Shown here: one piece after another, positions 1-15,200 of the stretch
How the letters are laid out: the number at the start of each line of letters is the position of its first letter
Numbering within the stretch: the first letter of the stretch is position 1
Assembly (NCBI GenBank): GCA_028023455.1
Contig: JAQFVV010012424.1
Span: forward strand, 912,001-976,000
From: Epiperipatus broadwayi
Lineage: Eukaryota > Onychophora > Udeonychophora > Euonychophora > Peripatidae
Direction of reading: 5' to 3'
DNA length: 64,000 nucleotides
Notes under the pieces: model-generated
What the model was told of the DNA's origin: nothing
What the model saw: the letters and a program-made list of their open reading frames with translations, nothing else
Database searches by the model: none
Made by a program: the position numbers and the translations under genes

Positions 1-80
1 CATACAGACATAAACACTCTCACACACAATAATCTCATTTGTATTGATATATTGTTTTTACTTTTTATATTTCATACAAG

Positions 81-247
81 GACTTTTTTTTGGAGTTCAG
101 CAAGATTTCTCCTTGTGTTCTTTCAAGGTCAAGTTTACAACTTATTTATTTACCACAAAATAATCGCATCTTTGGGGCTCAGCCAATGGTAGAAGTATTG
201 AGGGATGCGGCTAGAAATTTTATTTGTCCTCCTGCTCTTGCACCAAA
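81..247 (+). CDS. NAA35: NAA35 exon (first in window)
   Basis: The exon reads [18 protein letters not shown] through [10 protein letters not shown] and ends in phase 2 before a GTAAGT donor at 248. The chosen acceptor is the AG at 79-80, preceded by a T-rich tract. An alternative acceptor exists at the AG at 99-100, which would shorten the exon. The downstream part from SPCVLSRS is clearly NAA35. Confidence 0.85.
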
Positions 248-3200
248 GTAAGTGAAAATATATTTTGGTTTAATTAAAGATGAATAGTTATATTTTCAAA
301 ATCACCTTGTTTTTTTTTAAGACTCATCATTATAAAACATTGAATGTTCTTTAAAAATGCATTAAAAATTACTATTTTTTAAAGATGATAAATATAATTA
401 ATTGATATAATTTATTTACTATTTAAATATATTTTATAGTTTTATTTAAAATTTCAGTTTTAAATTAAGTATGTGTAACTTTTTTTTTCAAATAATGTGA
501 AAACATAAAAGTCAATGTTGAAATCTGTTTTTGGTTCTTCAAAATATATCCATATTGTGAATTTTTGAATTAATCAAATTTAACATACTTTTAATTGTAG
601 TTTATTAATGCGTTTTTGTAAATTTTTAAAAAAAAACTATTATGAATCAGAGTATTGAAGTACTTTCTACTATGCTGATTCATCATTATCATTTTCAACT
701 GTTATCAGTTTTTTGCAGAATGAAAGTTTCTTCACGATTAATCAATTTTCTTCAATCTCTAGCTTCTTCATCACAGTCCACCAAGAAACCTTATGTATTC
801 TTTCATCTTACATCTGGTCTTTTTCTTGGCCTTTTACAATCTCTTGGGATTCAGTGTGAAACTTCAACAATCCATCTATTATCATTTATTCTAACAATAT
901 TTCTAACCCACTGTACTAATTATGAAATATTAGATAGTATATGTAACGGCCAACTTCTGAATTGTAAACTATGATTGTTCCTGTGATGTTTGTAATGTAA
1001 TTATATAAAATTCAATAGTTGGCTATTATATATATATAACCATTTAGTATTTTATTTAAAACAGAAAGTTTATTTACAAAATATATATACGTTTTTAATA
1101 TTGTAAAACAGATTTATGTTCTAAGTGATTTACAGTTCATATATAGATGTCAGTTTGTGATTGAATGATACTTCTGGATTTATTTACTTCTTGTGTGATC
1201 ATGACTGGAGTTTATAAAATACAGTAGGACCCCTGTGTCATGTCTTGTCATGGATAATAAATTTCACAGTTAGTAATTAATTATATATATATATTTAATA
1301 CATATATAGTATAGACATTTTTAACATGTATACACTACTTAAAATTATACACATTAAGATATCAGTAAAGATAATTAATAAAAAAGTAAACATATTATAG
1401 TTAGCAATTTTATATTTAATAAAGATAATACTGTACAATGAAAAGATATTGCCATTCTCTTTTTTTTTAAAAAAGACAAAATTATATCTCAGACAAAGTA
1501 TAATTACAGTATCTGAAACTAAATAACTTAACTGGATTTATATACATTAAGATATCAGTAAAAAATAATTAATAATAAAGTAAACATATTATAGTTAGCA
1601 ATTTTATATTTAATAAAGATAATACTGTACAGTGAAAAGATATTGACTTTCTCTTTTTTTTAAAAAAGACAAAATTATATCTCAGACAAAGTATACTTAC
1701 AGTATCTGAAACTAAATAACTTAACTGGATCTCTTCAAGTAACTTTATACAATACAAATATTTAAAAAATTTCTGTCGCGGAGCAATTGCACTTTGAACC
1801 TTTGCAAAATACAGATTTGTGAAATTATAGTTATAGAAGATTATTGTAATCATCATTTTCATAATTTTCAACCATTATTGATTCACTGCATGATGGTCTT
1901 TACTAGTTTAATCCAGTTTATTTGATCTCTAGCTTCTCTTCTCCACATCATCCTAGCGTACTTCTTTATTTCATTGATCCTTTTCTCATGGGGTCTCATT
2001 TTAAGTCTTTTATAATCTCTTGGAATCTGGTTTAAGATTTCAATTGTTTATTTAATATCATTTCTTTAGAAAAGATAAGAAAAATTAAACAGTAAATAAT
2101 TATTAAGAAAAATTAGGCAGAATCAAAACTACTTTTCACTTGTATTGATATATCTTGAAGCTATGTTTTCTGTCATAACTTTTTTCACAGATACTATATA
2201 TTTCTAAAATACTCTTTTAATCAATATTTGTAGAATTGGTATAATAATGAGATTTACATGATTTGAAAAATGATTGTTCATTTTAAATAGCCATATGAAT
2301 TCTAGAAACAATAAGGTGGTTTTTCTTACCAGGATGTTTAATGTTATAATCCGGCTGAAATGATTATTGAAAGGAATAAGGTTTTATTTTATGTTGTTGA
2401 AGTAAGTATAGGAATCTATAAGCTATTAAAAAGTTTTTTTTCACTTGAAGCATATAATTTAGAAGCTGGGTTTATCAGTGGGATTTATTTAGGGGTGTAA
2501 CTTTTGAAAAAATACTATTCATGATTTTTAGTAACAGCAGAAATCAAAGCCTTTTCTAATTATGTGTTTCATAAAAGTTTCATCTAGTGCAGATATTCAA
2601 AATATATCATGTCTGCAAAAAACACATAACAGATCAATATACTTTAGACTGGACAGATTTTTACTATTTGACCATCCTATGTTGATGTTTTATTTATATA
2701 ATTTTTATTTTTTAGTAATATATTATAAATTTTAGGGAAGTACGAAAGTTTTATCCATTTATTATTATTTAAATTAGGTAATTTATATTTAAAAAGTATG
2801 TTTTTAATACTCTTAGGATTGTATCCATAATTTTTATATAATTCAATAAACTGTCCGTTTTGTAAAGTAGATTTTTTTTTTATCTATATTATATCTATCA
2901 TTTTTATGTTTAAAAATTTTAACCATTTCCATCTTTTGTATTTATGTTTGTTGTTAATTTATAGAAATTATTTTTCTTTTATCTTTTTTAATGAAATGTT
3001 TTAATAGAATTTTATCATTATCTACAGTAATCTCTATATCTAAATAATTTATTTTAATGTCAAATCCCATTTTTCTACATTTAATATTATATATATTCTT
3101 TATAAATATTATTTTTATCTCATTTGATACCAATTATTAAGGTATCAACAATTTATTTAGAATAATTTATTATTTCTTGATTTATTATTCTTTTTTTAAT

Positions 3201-6200
3201 TATTTTAATTTCTAATTCATCTATAAATATGGATGGCATTAACCTACTAATTGCACAACCCATCACCCTTCTTATATATATATTTTAATATTCATTATTG
3301 TATTTAAAATATTAAACCTTCTTGTACAATATGTATTATATTTATATCATTAATGCACATAGATAGATAGTTTCTGTATTAATATATCTATACTTTTAAT
3401 TCTTGGAATACTTGGATACATTTTCTGGATATCCATTGTAAAAATACTTTGGTTTAATATTCAGTTATCTGTATTTTTAATGCAAAATTCTCCATAATCA
3501 ATAATATTTAAATATTTGCAAAATTTCTGTTGATTGAAATCACTAAAATTAAATAATAATCTTAATTGATTATTATGCTTATGGGTTTTTATTTTAGTAA
3601 AAATATATGGCTTTTCATAAGAAGGAGGTTACAATAATTTATATTGATTTATATTTATAATTTTATGTTTTTCCATTTTATGTAATAATTTTAAATAGTG
3701 TGATTTTTTGATAATTTATTATATCCTTTTTTTATTTCATATTCTATTCTCTCTATATAATCATTAATAAATCTCCTATATTTATATTCTTTGTTAGAAG
3801 TTTTATTTTCATATAATTGTTTGTTGAATAAACAGTTTAGTATACTCTTCTAGTGAAATATTGGCCAGTTCTCTGTTTAATAATTTTTTTAATATCTATA
3901 TTCATAAAGGGTATAAAGGATAGACCATTACTCATTAAAATATTTTGTTCTGTAGAAAATTTATATGTTGTTAGATTTATGAAATTGTCACAAATTTCTT
4001 TATTATAATTTATGTATTTGTAAAGTTATCTTTAATATCAATATATGAAAATTTACACCAATATTTTTTCACTATTGTCATTATTTGTTTACTTAATATT
4101 TATTCATTACATTTTATTCTATAGTTATTTAAAAAAAACATTTTAATTTATCATTACTATGATTGAATGTAGTATATTTTTCATTTAGAAAAATTTGTAC
4201 TATATAATTTTCTAGCTTTTGTTATGTTTTAATTTCCAATTGTTTGGTATTTTTATATTACTTTTAACTGTAATTTTACATGCATTAGGACAATGTTATA
4301 TGCTTTACAATTGTTTAAATTGTTAATTGTCCTTCAATTTTTTCAATATATAAACATAATCTAGTTAATATTCAAATATAAGTATATTGTCTATACTAAA
4401 CTTGATGTAATTAGAAGGGACTTGGACTCAGAATTTCAAGCTCCCTACATCTCTGCACTCCATCTTATACAACTGGTGCACATGATCACATATATGTGAA
4501 AAAGATAAATGAGCTTCAATATATGTATTTCGTGCTGAACTAGCCCTCATCACTTGGTCCAGATCACCATCTCTCACACATTAATACCATCAATGCTCAG
4601 TTTGTATTAAGATAGCAAATCCTCAATCTTTAATGGATTTTCTTGACCCGCCAACTAACTCTTCAGCTATCTATGTCATTGAAAATTCGATGATGGAATG
4701 CTCAAAGCCCTTGTTGATGCCAATATTATTGTGATACCCATGTTGACTTTTAAATCACTCTGACCCCTCACATATAAAACCTTTATATGTCCATTTAAAT
4801 ATATACATAAGGGATGAACAGAATACAGGCTGAATATGTAATATTCAAATATAAGTATATTGTTTATATTAAACTTAATGTAATTAGAATGGTCTTGAAC
4901 TCAGACTTATAATCTTCCTACATCTATGCACTCCATCTTATATAACTGATGCACATGACTACATGCAAGTGAAAAAGATAAATGATCTCCAATATATGTA
5001 TTTCATGTTGAACTAGCACTCGTTGGTTGGTTCAGATCATATACCATCAGTACTCAGTTTATATTAACTTTAAATATAAGTACTGTATAGTGTTTTACTA
5101 AACTTAAATGTAATTGAACTCAGACATACAAGCTTCCTCCATTTATGCATTCCATTTTGTAAAACCAATGCACTTGACCATATACATGTGAAAAAGATAA
5201 ATGATCTCTAATATACATATATTTGAGTATTACATATTCACCCTAGATTCTACCCATTCCTCTTCAGTGTATTTAAACGGACATATAAAGGTCTTATATG
5301 TTAGTGGTCAAAATGACTTAATAGTCAACATGGGTATGACAATAATATTGGCATCAACAAGGGTTTTGAGTATTCCATCATTGGATTTTCAATGATATGG
5401 ATGGCTGAAGAGTTGGGGGGTGGAGAAGATTGAAACTTGTCCATTAAAGTTTGAAGATTTGCTATCTTAATATAAACCGAGTATCGATTATGGGAGATGG
5501 TGATCTGGATCAACTAATGAATGCTAGTTCAGCATGAAATACGTATATAGGAGATCATTTATTTTTTTCACATGTATGTGATCATGGTGTATCGGTTGTA
5601 TAAGATGGAGTGCATAAGGGTAGGGAGCTTGTAAGTCTGAGTTCAAGTCCCTTTTAATTGTAATCTAATTAAATCTTTTACTTTTTTATTTCTTATAAAA
5701 TAAGATTACATTTCACGTATCTCCACAAATTTTCCGCAATGCAATCCATAAGTAGATCAAAGCAAAGTAATAAATGTTATTAGGTGATCATCAAAAATGA
5801 AAAAAAAAAAAGGTAATTTCTATTATGCTGCTTTTTCATATATTTAAATAAATCACACTATATTATATAAAACATCTTCCTTGTACATATTGTATTATTG
5901 TTATAATTAGTTTTGGTTAATTGTAAATATAAAAAAGATCAATGCTGCTATACATGTAATGTAAATTGAAGTTTTAAAATAGTTTCATCATATTGAAAAG
6001 GGCAAAAATAAATATTAGTGCAATTAATAGTGATGATAAATCTGCATTATATATTCATTACTTAAAATACGGACAAGAAATAGATTATGTAAAAAATATA
6101 AAACCTTTAATCTATATTAAAGAATCTAATAGATAAAATATATATATAATGAATAATATTAATTACAACAAACATAATTGTATGAATATATATAAAACAT

Positions 6201-9200
6201 CAATTAATTCAACTAATCATTGGCTAATATTGTAATCATTTCTAGATAATCTTATATGAAAAAAAGATATTAGTCACTATGTAGGCAATGTAAATTGAAG
6301 CTTTAACTAAAGCTAATTTATTTTATATTCTGAGATTTGTTTTCTTATTCTTTATTACTATATAATTCTTTGAAAAAGTTTTTTCACACATTTCATGATG
6401 TCATCCCTCTACAGTAATATGGTTGTCTTTTCTTATTATTGAAATAATTTTCTTTTCCATCTTAAGATATTTGCACTTTAATAGTTGTATTTTCTTATAT
6501 TATCATTAACTTCTTTTACATTCTTTTGTAGAATTCTGGTATTCAATTTTTTTAAATGGATGATTTTTAAAATATTTTTATAATTCTTTTTTTCTTCATT
6601 CATTGCCTTTCTTAGTTGAAAATTGAGTAATATATTGTCGTTTTTTTTTATTTTTTTTACCAGATATATGTATATCTGTTTTAATAGAACATCAGAATTT
6701 TTATTAAAATCATTCAAATCTGTTTACAAATTATATTTTAATGAATTCATTTGAAATATTTCTGAATGATAATACTGTTCTTGATAGTTTTTGTTCTAGT
6801 TTTGCATTAACCCATATAATCAATAGTTATTTTCTGTGTTGAATCTATCGAGTACAATACAGTTTGAAATATACATTTTCTGTTCATCAAAACATAATTC
6901 AGTTCTGCTGTATCTTCATCTAGATATATTCATATCCATGTTTTGCTTTGGATTTTATTAAAAAAATAATTCATGATATGCAAATTTTCTTTTTTCCACA
7001 ATTTCCATTAATCTGTATCCACATTTTCTCACAACGCTTTCATCTTTCAAATCTTTTTCATTTCTAGCATTAAAAACTCTAATGGTAGTTTTAAACTTAT
7101 TTTGACTGATCAAAAGCATTTTATATATCAATGACTTCTTTATCAGAATGAGCTTAAATTAACTGCATTTGATGATTTTGTTAAGTTAAATAACTGATTT
7201 TTCCACATTATCTGATATATCATCAATATTTACAATGTTACTTGCTTTCATTGAATCTCGTAAAAGTATTTATAATGAATTTCATAAAAATAGTCATCTA
7301 CTTTTCAAATTACTTGTCTCTTTATCATTTCTTTTGACTTAATAAAGTCTGATAATAGGCCATTATTATTATTAGTCAGTTTTTAATCACTTCATGCAGT
7401 CTTCTTCTATTTGACAGTTGTTAGATAGCCAAATTTAAAAAAAAATCATCATCAAACTGCATTTGAGATTCATGATTTATCAATATTTAAGATTGTTTGT
7501 TTTCGGTTGCTGTTTGCTGTCTTGGCTGATTATAGCCTCTGCAGTGGGAAGTTCATAATTTATTTTTATTTGTCATGATTGTAAATATAAAAAGAATGAG
7601 CATTTAGACACACTCTTGAAGGATGACAGTAGTGTTTTTTAGGTCTTATTAGAAGTGAAAATGATTGAACTTATTACTCTTGCTAGTGTTTATTGGTGAT
7701 CAGCCCATCCGTGTTTGTTTATCTGTAAATAATTATGTGATAATAACACATGCTAGCACAACAATATATGAAATTAACATCATAAATTTACTTTGTTCTT
7801 TTCCTTTAGGTGTCTAAGAGGAATTAAAAGATCTCCTTGCATCAATTAATATCAAATTTCTTTCCTAATAACATTTTTAATTAAAAAAATTGTCAATTTA
7901 AAACTTTATTAGTATATTAGTATATGTAACTAGAAAAATATATATAATGTTTTACTTTATCAGATTCTTGTATCAATAAAATATCGAACTGAAAATCTTT
8001 TTATAAATATTGTACTAGATCAACATTACTGAGTAATTCTCAAGCCAAAGAATTTGTAGACACTTTTTTGAATCACGCTCAACGTCCATTTACGGTACTT
8101 ATTCAGATATCTGGACATAATAGGGCTCGGCAAAGAGACAAACTAGGTCATTTATTAGAAGACTTTGCTGCCTTGCAGGATGAGGTTAGTAATATTAATA
8201 GTATTTATTTTCATTTTAATATGTGTCTTTATTTTTTGAGAAAGAAATATTAATATTGCTAATAGTGGGAAGTAAGTGGAAATAATTTTTCATAGATTTA
8301 TTTAAATAAAAATTGAGTAGTAGTAATTTTCTATATCGGATAAAATATTTTTCATTTTGAGAAATTATTTTTGTAAGTATAATCTTGAGTAGCGGAATAT
8401 GCACTTATATATAATAATAAACAATTATATAATGCTCAAGATTATTCTTTTGAAGTGCTGTTGCTGTAAATAATTGATTTGCTTTTTAGCTGTATTGTTT
8501 GGTAATTTATGCAACAATACAATGGCTGTCTCTTATTTTGCACCATGTTATGTAGAGGATTATCATCAACACCTTCAACTAGAGGAGTGAGTGTAGAATC
8601 AATCGAGATATTAATTTATTTTGATTGATGTTTTAATTCCAGAACAGAGTTATTATTATTTATTTTAAAACTGCAAAGATTCAAATGATTAATGATTGCA
8701 GTACCATTGTATATATAATACCTGAGATTACTATCTTGGTGGATTGTTGTTATAAATAATTGAATTCCCTTCTAGCTGCATTATTTAATAATTATGCGAC
8801 AAGGGAGTAGCTATTTCTTGTGCTCTGATGTTACTTAGAGAATTATTATGGATGCCTGAGACAGAGGAGTGAATATTAAGTCAGTCAGATATATAAGACA
8901 TTAATTTTGGATTAACTGATATTTTATTTTACAGAGCAGAACTATTATTACCCATATTAAAACTGCAAATAAAGATTTAAATGATAAATGTGTAATGCTA
9001 ATCTTAGATGTTAAATATATTATGTTACTGAAATTAATAAAGATGGTTTTTGAATATAAATTTTGTATGTAATCTCTGTATTAATGTAAAATAAACCTGT
9101 CCTACATGTCATGTGGTAATGCCATGTAGTATTATAGATTTTATGAAAGATTATAGATTTTTTTTTTTTGATTGAAATTTGTTATATGTAATAATAATTT

Positions 9201-12200
9201 TTCTTAAGGCTTTTCAGTAAAAATAGTGAAGAACCTTTTTAGATATTTTTCAAATTTCTTTTATTCCAACTTTGTTCCATATTAAGATTATGTGAATATA
9301 TATGCGTGTGCGTGTGCTTACTTTTGTATATTTATATAGATAATTGATTATACTTTAATAAGTTAAAGACATTATATTTGATATTTATTTGCCTGTAACC
9401 ATTCTTTCTTAGAATAAATTAGCTTATTCTAATTTTATATTTTATTTTAATTTTTAAGGCTGACAAAGTCGATGCCTATTTACATGGTTTGTTGATTAAG
9501 TCTGACACACATCGTTTACATTTAGCTTGCTTTGGAACTTGGATTTTGTATCATACTTTAAGGATAATGATAATGTATGTTTTGGCTGGATTTGAATTGG
9601 AATTATATAGTCATCATGAGTTTTATTATGTATTTTGGTAAGTTCTTATATTTATTATTTATTGTTATCTTTGCACTTCTCTTTCTGCTTGTATAAATAT
9701 CTAATTTTTTTATCATTTAAGATTTATCTATATTGTATTGGTACGTATTAGTTTTTAGCTATAATTATACATGGACTGCTAATTTATGTAATGTTTTTAT
9801 GCTACTCTGAAGAATGAAAAAAATCATAGAATAATTTATTCAAGCCTTCAGAAATGTATGATTTTAGTATGAGCTGTCTAGAATAGCATACTTAATAGTT
9901 TCTATGTTGGTCATTGCGGATTTATGGAGTAACATTACTGGCCAAAATCCTTTATCATCATTATCATTGGCTTTATTTTTTCTTAAAAGTACCACAATAT
10001 AATGTTCTGACCATTATATAAAAAGGTGATAGATCATATGTACAGGGATACTAGTCAAGCTTAGGATTCCAGTTCACAGTAGGCATCAAATCCCTGATTG
10101 ATCATCAAGATATTAAGTATAAGGTTATATTGAAAAGAAAGACATGTTTAGTTGTATGATAAAAAAATGATAATTGTATTTAATTAGTAACCAAGTTATA
10201 AATTCTTAAAACCTGAATATAATAAATATGTATGAAAATATGTCAGATTAAAAATAATCTTTTCCAATATAAGGATAGCATATAATCATATAAGATTGGA
10301 TATTATACTTTAGGAGATATAATTAAATCAATATACATTATAATCTTAAAATCTTTTTTCACTTATCTGCATGGTTATCTCCAAATAGTGAGCTTTAAAA
10401 TATTAACTTCATTTATATGCTAGCTTAACTTTCTCCAAATTTAATGTTAAAGCTTCATTATTATATTTAGGACTGTAAATCTATAAATGCATATATATAT
10501 AATAATATTATAAATCGATGTCTGTATTTCTTTGAAGCAATATACATAATCTTATAATTAAATATTAATAAATACAGGAATCAAACATTTTTGAAAAGTA
10601 CAAAAAATATAATTGTCACTTAGGAGCACTTTCGACTATCCTCATAGTCTTTATCAACTAATACTTTGAAAGGTTAACCTTCCCATAATTCCGTGACTTT
10701 AACATTTGCTGCCTGCCTATTGATTAAGTCTTGCATATATTTATATATTAGCATAGCTTCCTTTATTTTCCTTTTATTGTTATTTCTTTCAGTTTGCAAT
10801 ATTTTTACATTATTATAATTGAAATTAAAACCATATACACATGGTTTATTATGGTCATAAAAAACAGAAGCTGATACGTTATTGTTACCATTGCAATTTT
10901 GTTTTGTATTTTGAACCCTCTTTAATAACAGCAAGTGCTCTTTAGTTCTTTTTTCCAATGTACATTTCGATTCCCCTAAGTATCCGCTACCACACCTACA
11001 TATCCATTTATAAATAATACAATTTTTATTTATAAATGAGATTTTATCTTTAAAGTTATTTATTAATTTATTTAATGTAGGAGGTCATAAAATACGTTAC
11101 ATATATCTTTATAAATTTTCCTTGTGATATTTGCTTCTTGATTTGAAATATGTGGTATTGATATCCAAATTTTTTTATTAGTAGAAGAATCGACCTTATT
11201 AATATATTTTTTATTTTTATTTTTATATTTCGTATTAAAATTTTTAATAGTATAATAAATATGATTGTAATTATAGCCAACATTTAACAATTCATTAGAA
11301 TACATTTCAATATTTTTGCCTTTGATGAATATTTACAAAGATTATCATTTCTGAATAAGAAGGATTTCAAACCTGCCATTTTATGTAACGTGATACTCTT
11401 GATTTATATGGAATATAGCCTCTTTTTGCTATTGGTTTAATAGTCATACTGTAATCCAGGTTACATCTATTTCTAGTTATCTTAAGATTGAGGAGCTGAA
11501 TGTACATTAAATTTTCATCTGTTCTGATCCATTTTAAGCTATTTATATTATTTAATTCTTTAAACAAATCTTTAATTATATTTGGCTTGCCGCATACAAA
11601 AACATCAAAAATTTTTGATTACTGTATTTACTAATATTTAATTATAAGATTACATATATATAATGAATTAATTCGTTTTTATGCATGCATGAAAGATTTC
11701 CTATTAGATAGCAATAGTATTAACAATATTTTTATTAATTCTACAAAAACACTTGTTATTGGAGTTATTGTTTTAATGGTTGTCATCTTTTATTGCTATT
11801 GCAAACTTACATTTTGTCTCCTTTTATATAATCTTAACTTTTAAAAAATTTCTTTGAGTGAATGAAGTTTTACTACAGGTTACCTAGTCAAATCATTAGT
11901 AAATATTTGAATTAGAAAGATTATTTCAAAACTTCTGATTCAGACAATTGTCTATTTAAATGAAGTTAATAATTTATCTAGAATACCAACTCATTAAGTT
12001 TTGTTCTGGTAAAGATTAATTTAGAATGATTATTTCAAAACTATTGAATCAGCTGTTCATCTATTTAAGTGAAATTAGATAATTTATCTGGATCAATAAC
12101 ACAAAACTAACCTCTCCCCTGACAAACCTGGCAGATGAAGCATTTTTTGATAATTATGCATATTGTTTTATAGTTGTAGAAAGTGGTAGCGAATCCAAGT

Positions 12201-15200
12201 CTTCAGTGCAACATTAGAGTAACCATACATATTTTCAAAGACTACTTATAAAGGTTACAATAAGCATTGTGCATATTGTATTAGGATTCAACACATTTTC
12301 ATTATTGATAACTGGGTATGTTAGATTTTATTCCTCACAGATAAAATAGACAGTTAAGTAAGAGCCTCCTAACTCCTCTTAGCAAGGCCCCAACATCAGA
12401 ATGAGAATGAATCAGTAAACAATTTTATCCTTTGTATGTCTTTTATAACTTCTATAGGTTGGAATTCTTAATTAAAACTTTAACCGAGTCTTTCAGATTT
12501 ATCTAACTTAACCCTTGGATAGAGTTCAACGCATTGTTGCGGACAAAGCGCCACCTGTGGCATTAGTACTCAACGCAAAATTGCGTTTTGAATTTCCTTT
12601 TACAACTGTTAGCAGATTTGTCCGAATATTTTCGTTTTTTCGATTTTAGCACATGTGTATATGATTCAGGTATTAGTTTGTAAAGTTTCACATAGATGGC
12701 AGTTATAATTAATGATTTATTCATTTTTCCGTGGATGGTAATTTATAGCCCCATATTCACTGATTTTCCTACTTATATTAGAGAAAAGATGTTCGTCTTT
12801 GCTAATCTGCAAAATAATTTTCAATTTTTTTTAATAATTTGCATTATTCTTTCAATTGGTAAGTTATAATAATTATTTATGATTTATTTTTTTTTTTTTA
12901 AAAAATATTTCTATGAAAATAATGTAGATTTTGAAAATATACAACGTTGTTTTGTCTTGAAAATTTTCAACATCACTTTATGTTTGCTTATCTATAAATT
13001 TTTGAATATCTACTATATTTTTTTTACAAAATATTTTAGGTTTTAGAAAGTATGTGAATCAAAACTTGATTTATATATATTTTTATAATAATGTATTTTT
13101 AATAATAAAATAAACAGCATTTGTTTTTTATATATTTTGAGTCACGTGATAGCATATATATATATTCATTTTTCACCTCTCGTTATATCCATCGGGTTTT
13201 TTGGACAAAAAATATATAAATATGGTTTTCTTTTATATAAAATATAATTTACATTTTAGAATGTCAAATAAAATGTTATAAAAACATATTTATAAACAAC
13301 AAAACATAACACTTATATTAATTATATAAAAAGCCTTTTTCGGCAAATTTATTTTTTGCCCTTTTCAAACATGTCTTCCAAAAATACTACGACTACATAT
13401 ACATAGCGACATCTATGTTAATACATGATAAGTAAAAAATAAAAGACAAAAGAATAAAAGAAATATACAATTAGTATAAACAATTCATATAGAACAGCTG
13501 AAACTGAATTGGACAGCCTATATTATCATATAACTTATACAACTCTACTATAATTTAAATCTTCATTTCGTAAAATGCATTCCAAACAATTATCCACATC
13601 AGTTATCTATCCATTCTTTTTTTCATCAACCATTTATTATTCATTCCAATAGACGCCTTATATATATTCATACAATTAGTTTTATTATACATAATATAAT
13701 TTGTTTCATATAATCTGCGTCTATTAACATCTTTTATATAATTTAAAGCCCTTATACTATCAGTACAATTAATTTTATGTCCAGTTTGCAAATAATGAAC
13801 ATATAATGCTGACTTATCATCTTTCCTATCGATAGCACCATTATGTTCCTTAGCTCTTTCGCTCAATTGCTTTGCTGTCTGCCCATAAGATATAAAGAAA
13901 AAAATAGACAAAGATATAAAGAAAAAAATAACCACGGATATTGAATTGGCACATATATCATATGAGGAAAAAAAGAAACTGCATTGTGTTTTGAATAGTC
14001 ATTTATATGAACTTGATATATCTGTTAGAGATTATAACTACAGAAGAATAATAGATGAAATTAAGAATGTATGTAATGTGTATAAATTAACAATATGTAA
14101 AGAAGATAAAGGTTGTCGTTTTGTTGTGATATATAATAGGGATTATCATGATAAAATAGATCTGGTAATAAAAAAGAGGGATATATTGGATTGTCTAAAG
14201 ACCCTACAAATATGATAAAGACTAAATATGTAAATTTATTAAAAAAGATGAAAATTTGTAGATTTATTGATGATGGGAAGTATAATTGTTTATATCCTAG
14301 GTCATATGAGAATCCATATATATTTGGTAAGATTAAGACACATAAAGAAGGTAACCCTTTAAGATTACTATTCAATTTTAGTGATTTTATATTGAATAAA
14401 TTTTGTAAATATTTGAACGGGTGGATAGCTAATGTGATTGGTTATGGGCGTATTGTATAAAAAATACAGAAGCCATTATTGATGAATTGAATAAGTTGAA
14501 AGTAAATAGAAATCATAGTATTTTTGTGATGGATATAGAGTCAATGTATCCTAGTATTCCTAGATTGAAAAGTATCGATGTAGTAATAAAGGCATTATCG
14601 ATACACATTACTGATGATAACATTATTAATATAATAAAGGAAAGTTTAATTTTGATAAATAACAGTTTGTTTTTTAAATATAATAATCAATTTTGGGAAA
14701 TAAATAAGGGATGGGTAATGGGATGTGCAATTAGTGGGTTAATGGCATCGGTTTTTATTAATGATATGGAAAACAATATTATAACAAGAAGTATAATTAA
14801 AAAAGAATATATTACGTTAGATATGTCGATGATAGTTTAGTAATAGGGAATAGAAGGATAGTACATAAATTATTTAGGAAGTTTAATAATAATGCGGATA
14901 ATATCCGCTTTACTATGAAGGAAATTGATAATGAGATTAGATATCTAGATATTGAGATGTTTTTGAGTCAAGATGGAAATATTGTGATTAGGCATTTTGT
15001 TAAAGATGATAAATTGAGAAAAATTATACCAATTGATTCAAGGCAGCCATGGATACAAAAGATGAAGCTCTTCCGAATCTTTAAATATAAAAATGATAAA
15101 TTTAACACTGATAGAAATTTTGCTAAATTGCAAAAAGAAAAATTTAAACAAGATTATCAAAAATGCGGATATGGGATAAGACATATTAATAGTATTTTTA

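Larger units (their letters stand above)
4417..5666. repeat. Foldback cluster of hammerhead-like plus tRNA-like units
   Basis: Three minus-strand units (starting near 4417, 4886 and 5100) face one plus-strand unit ending near 5666, giving a large imperfect inverted repeat. Arms 4570-4815 and 5270-5500 are reverse complements over about 200-240 bp. Read 5' to 3', each full unit has a unique stretch, a hammerhead-like motif, a short spacer and a tRNA-like stretch with a B-box-like GAGTTCAAGTCC. The shared leader AATATAAGTA...ACTAAACTT recurs at 4375, 4852 and 5074, so the minus units are tandem. No protein is encoded. Confidence 0.8.
248..8018 (+). other. NAA35: NAA35 intron 1, packed with decayed mobile elements
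   Basis: This is a 7.8 kb intron with donor GTAAGT and an AG acceptor at 8017-8018. It holds LINE tails, a tandem duplication, Penelope fragments, the hammerhead/tRNA-like foldback cluster and a LINE endonuclease remnant, each listed separately. I see nothing recognisable in 248-690, 2070-2690, 5670-5985, 6240-6470 and 7570-8018 beyond AT-rich sequence. Confidence 0.9.

Noticed and set aside
642-974. 110-codon plus-strand open frame
   Set aside because: It lies antisense to a LINE tail remnant and has no recognisable domain or splice context.
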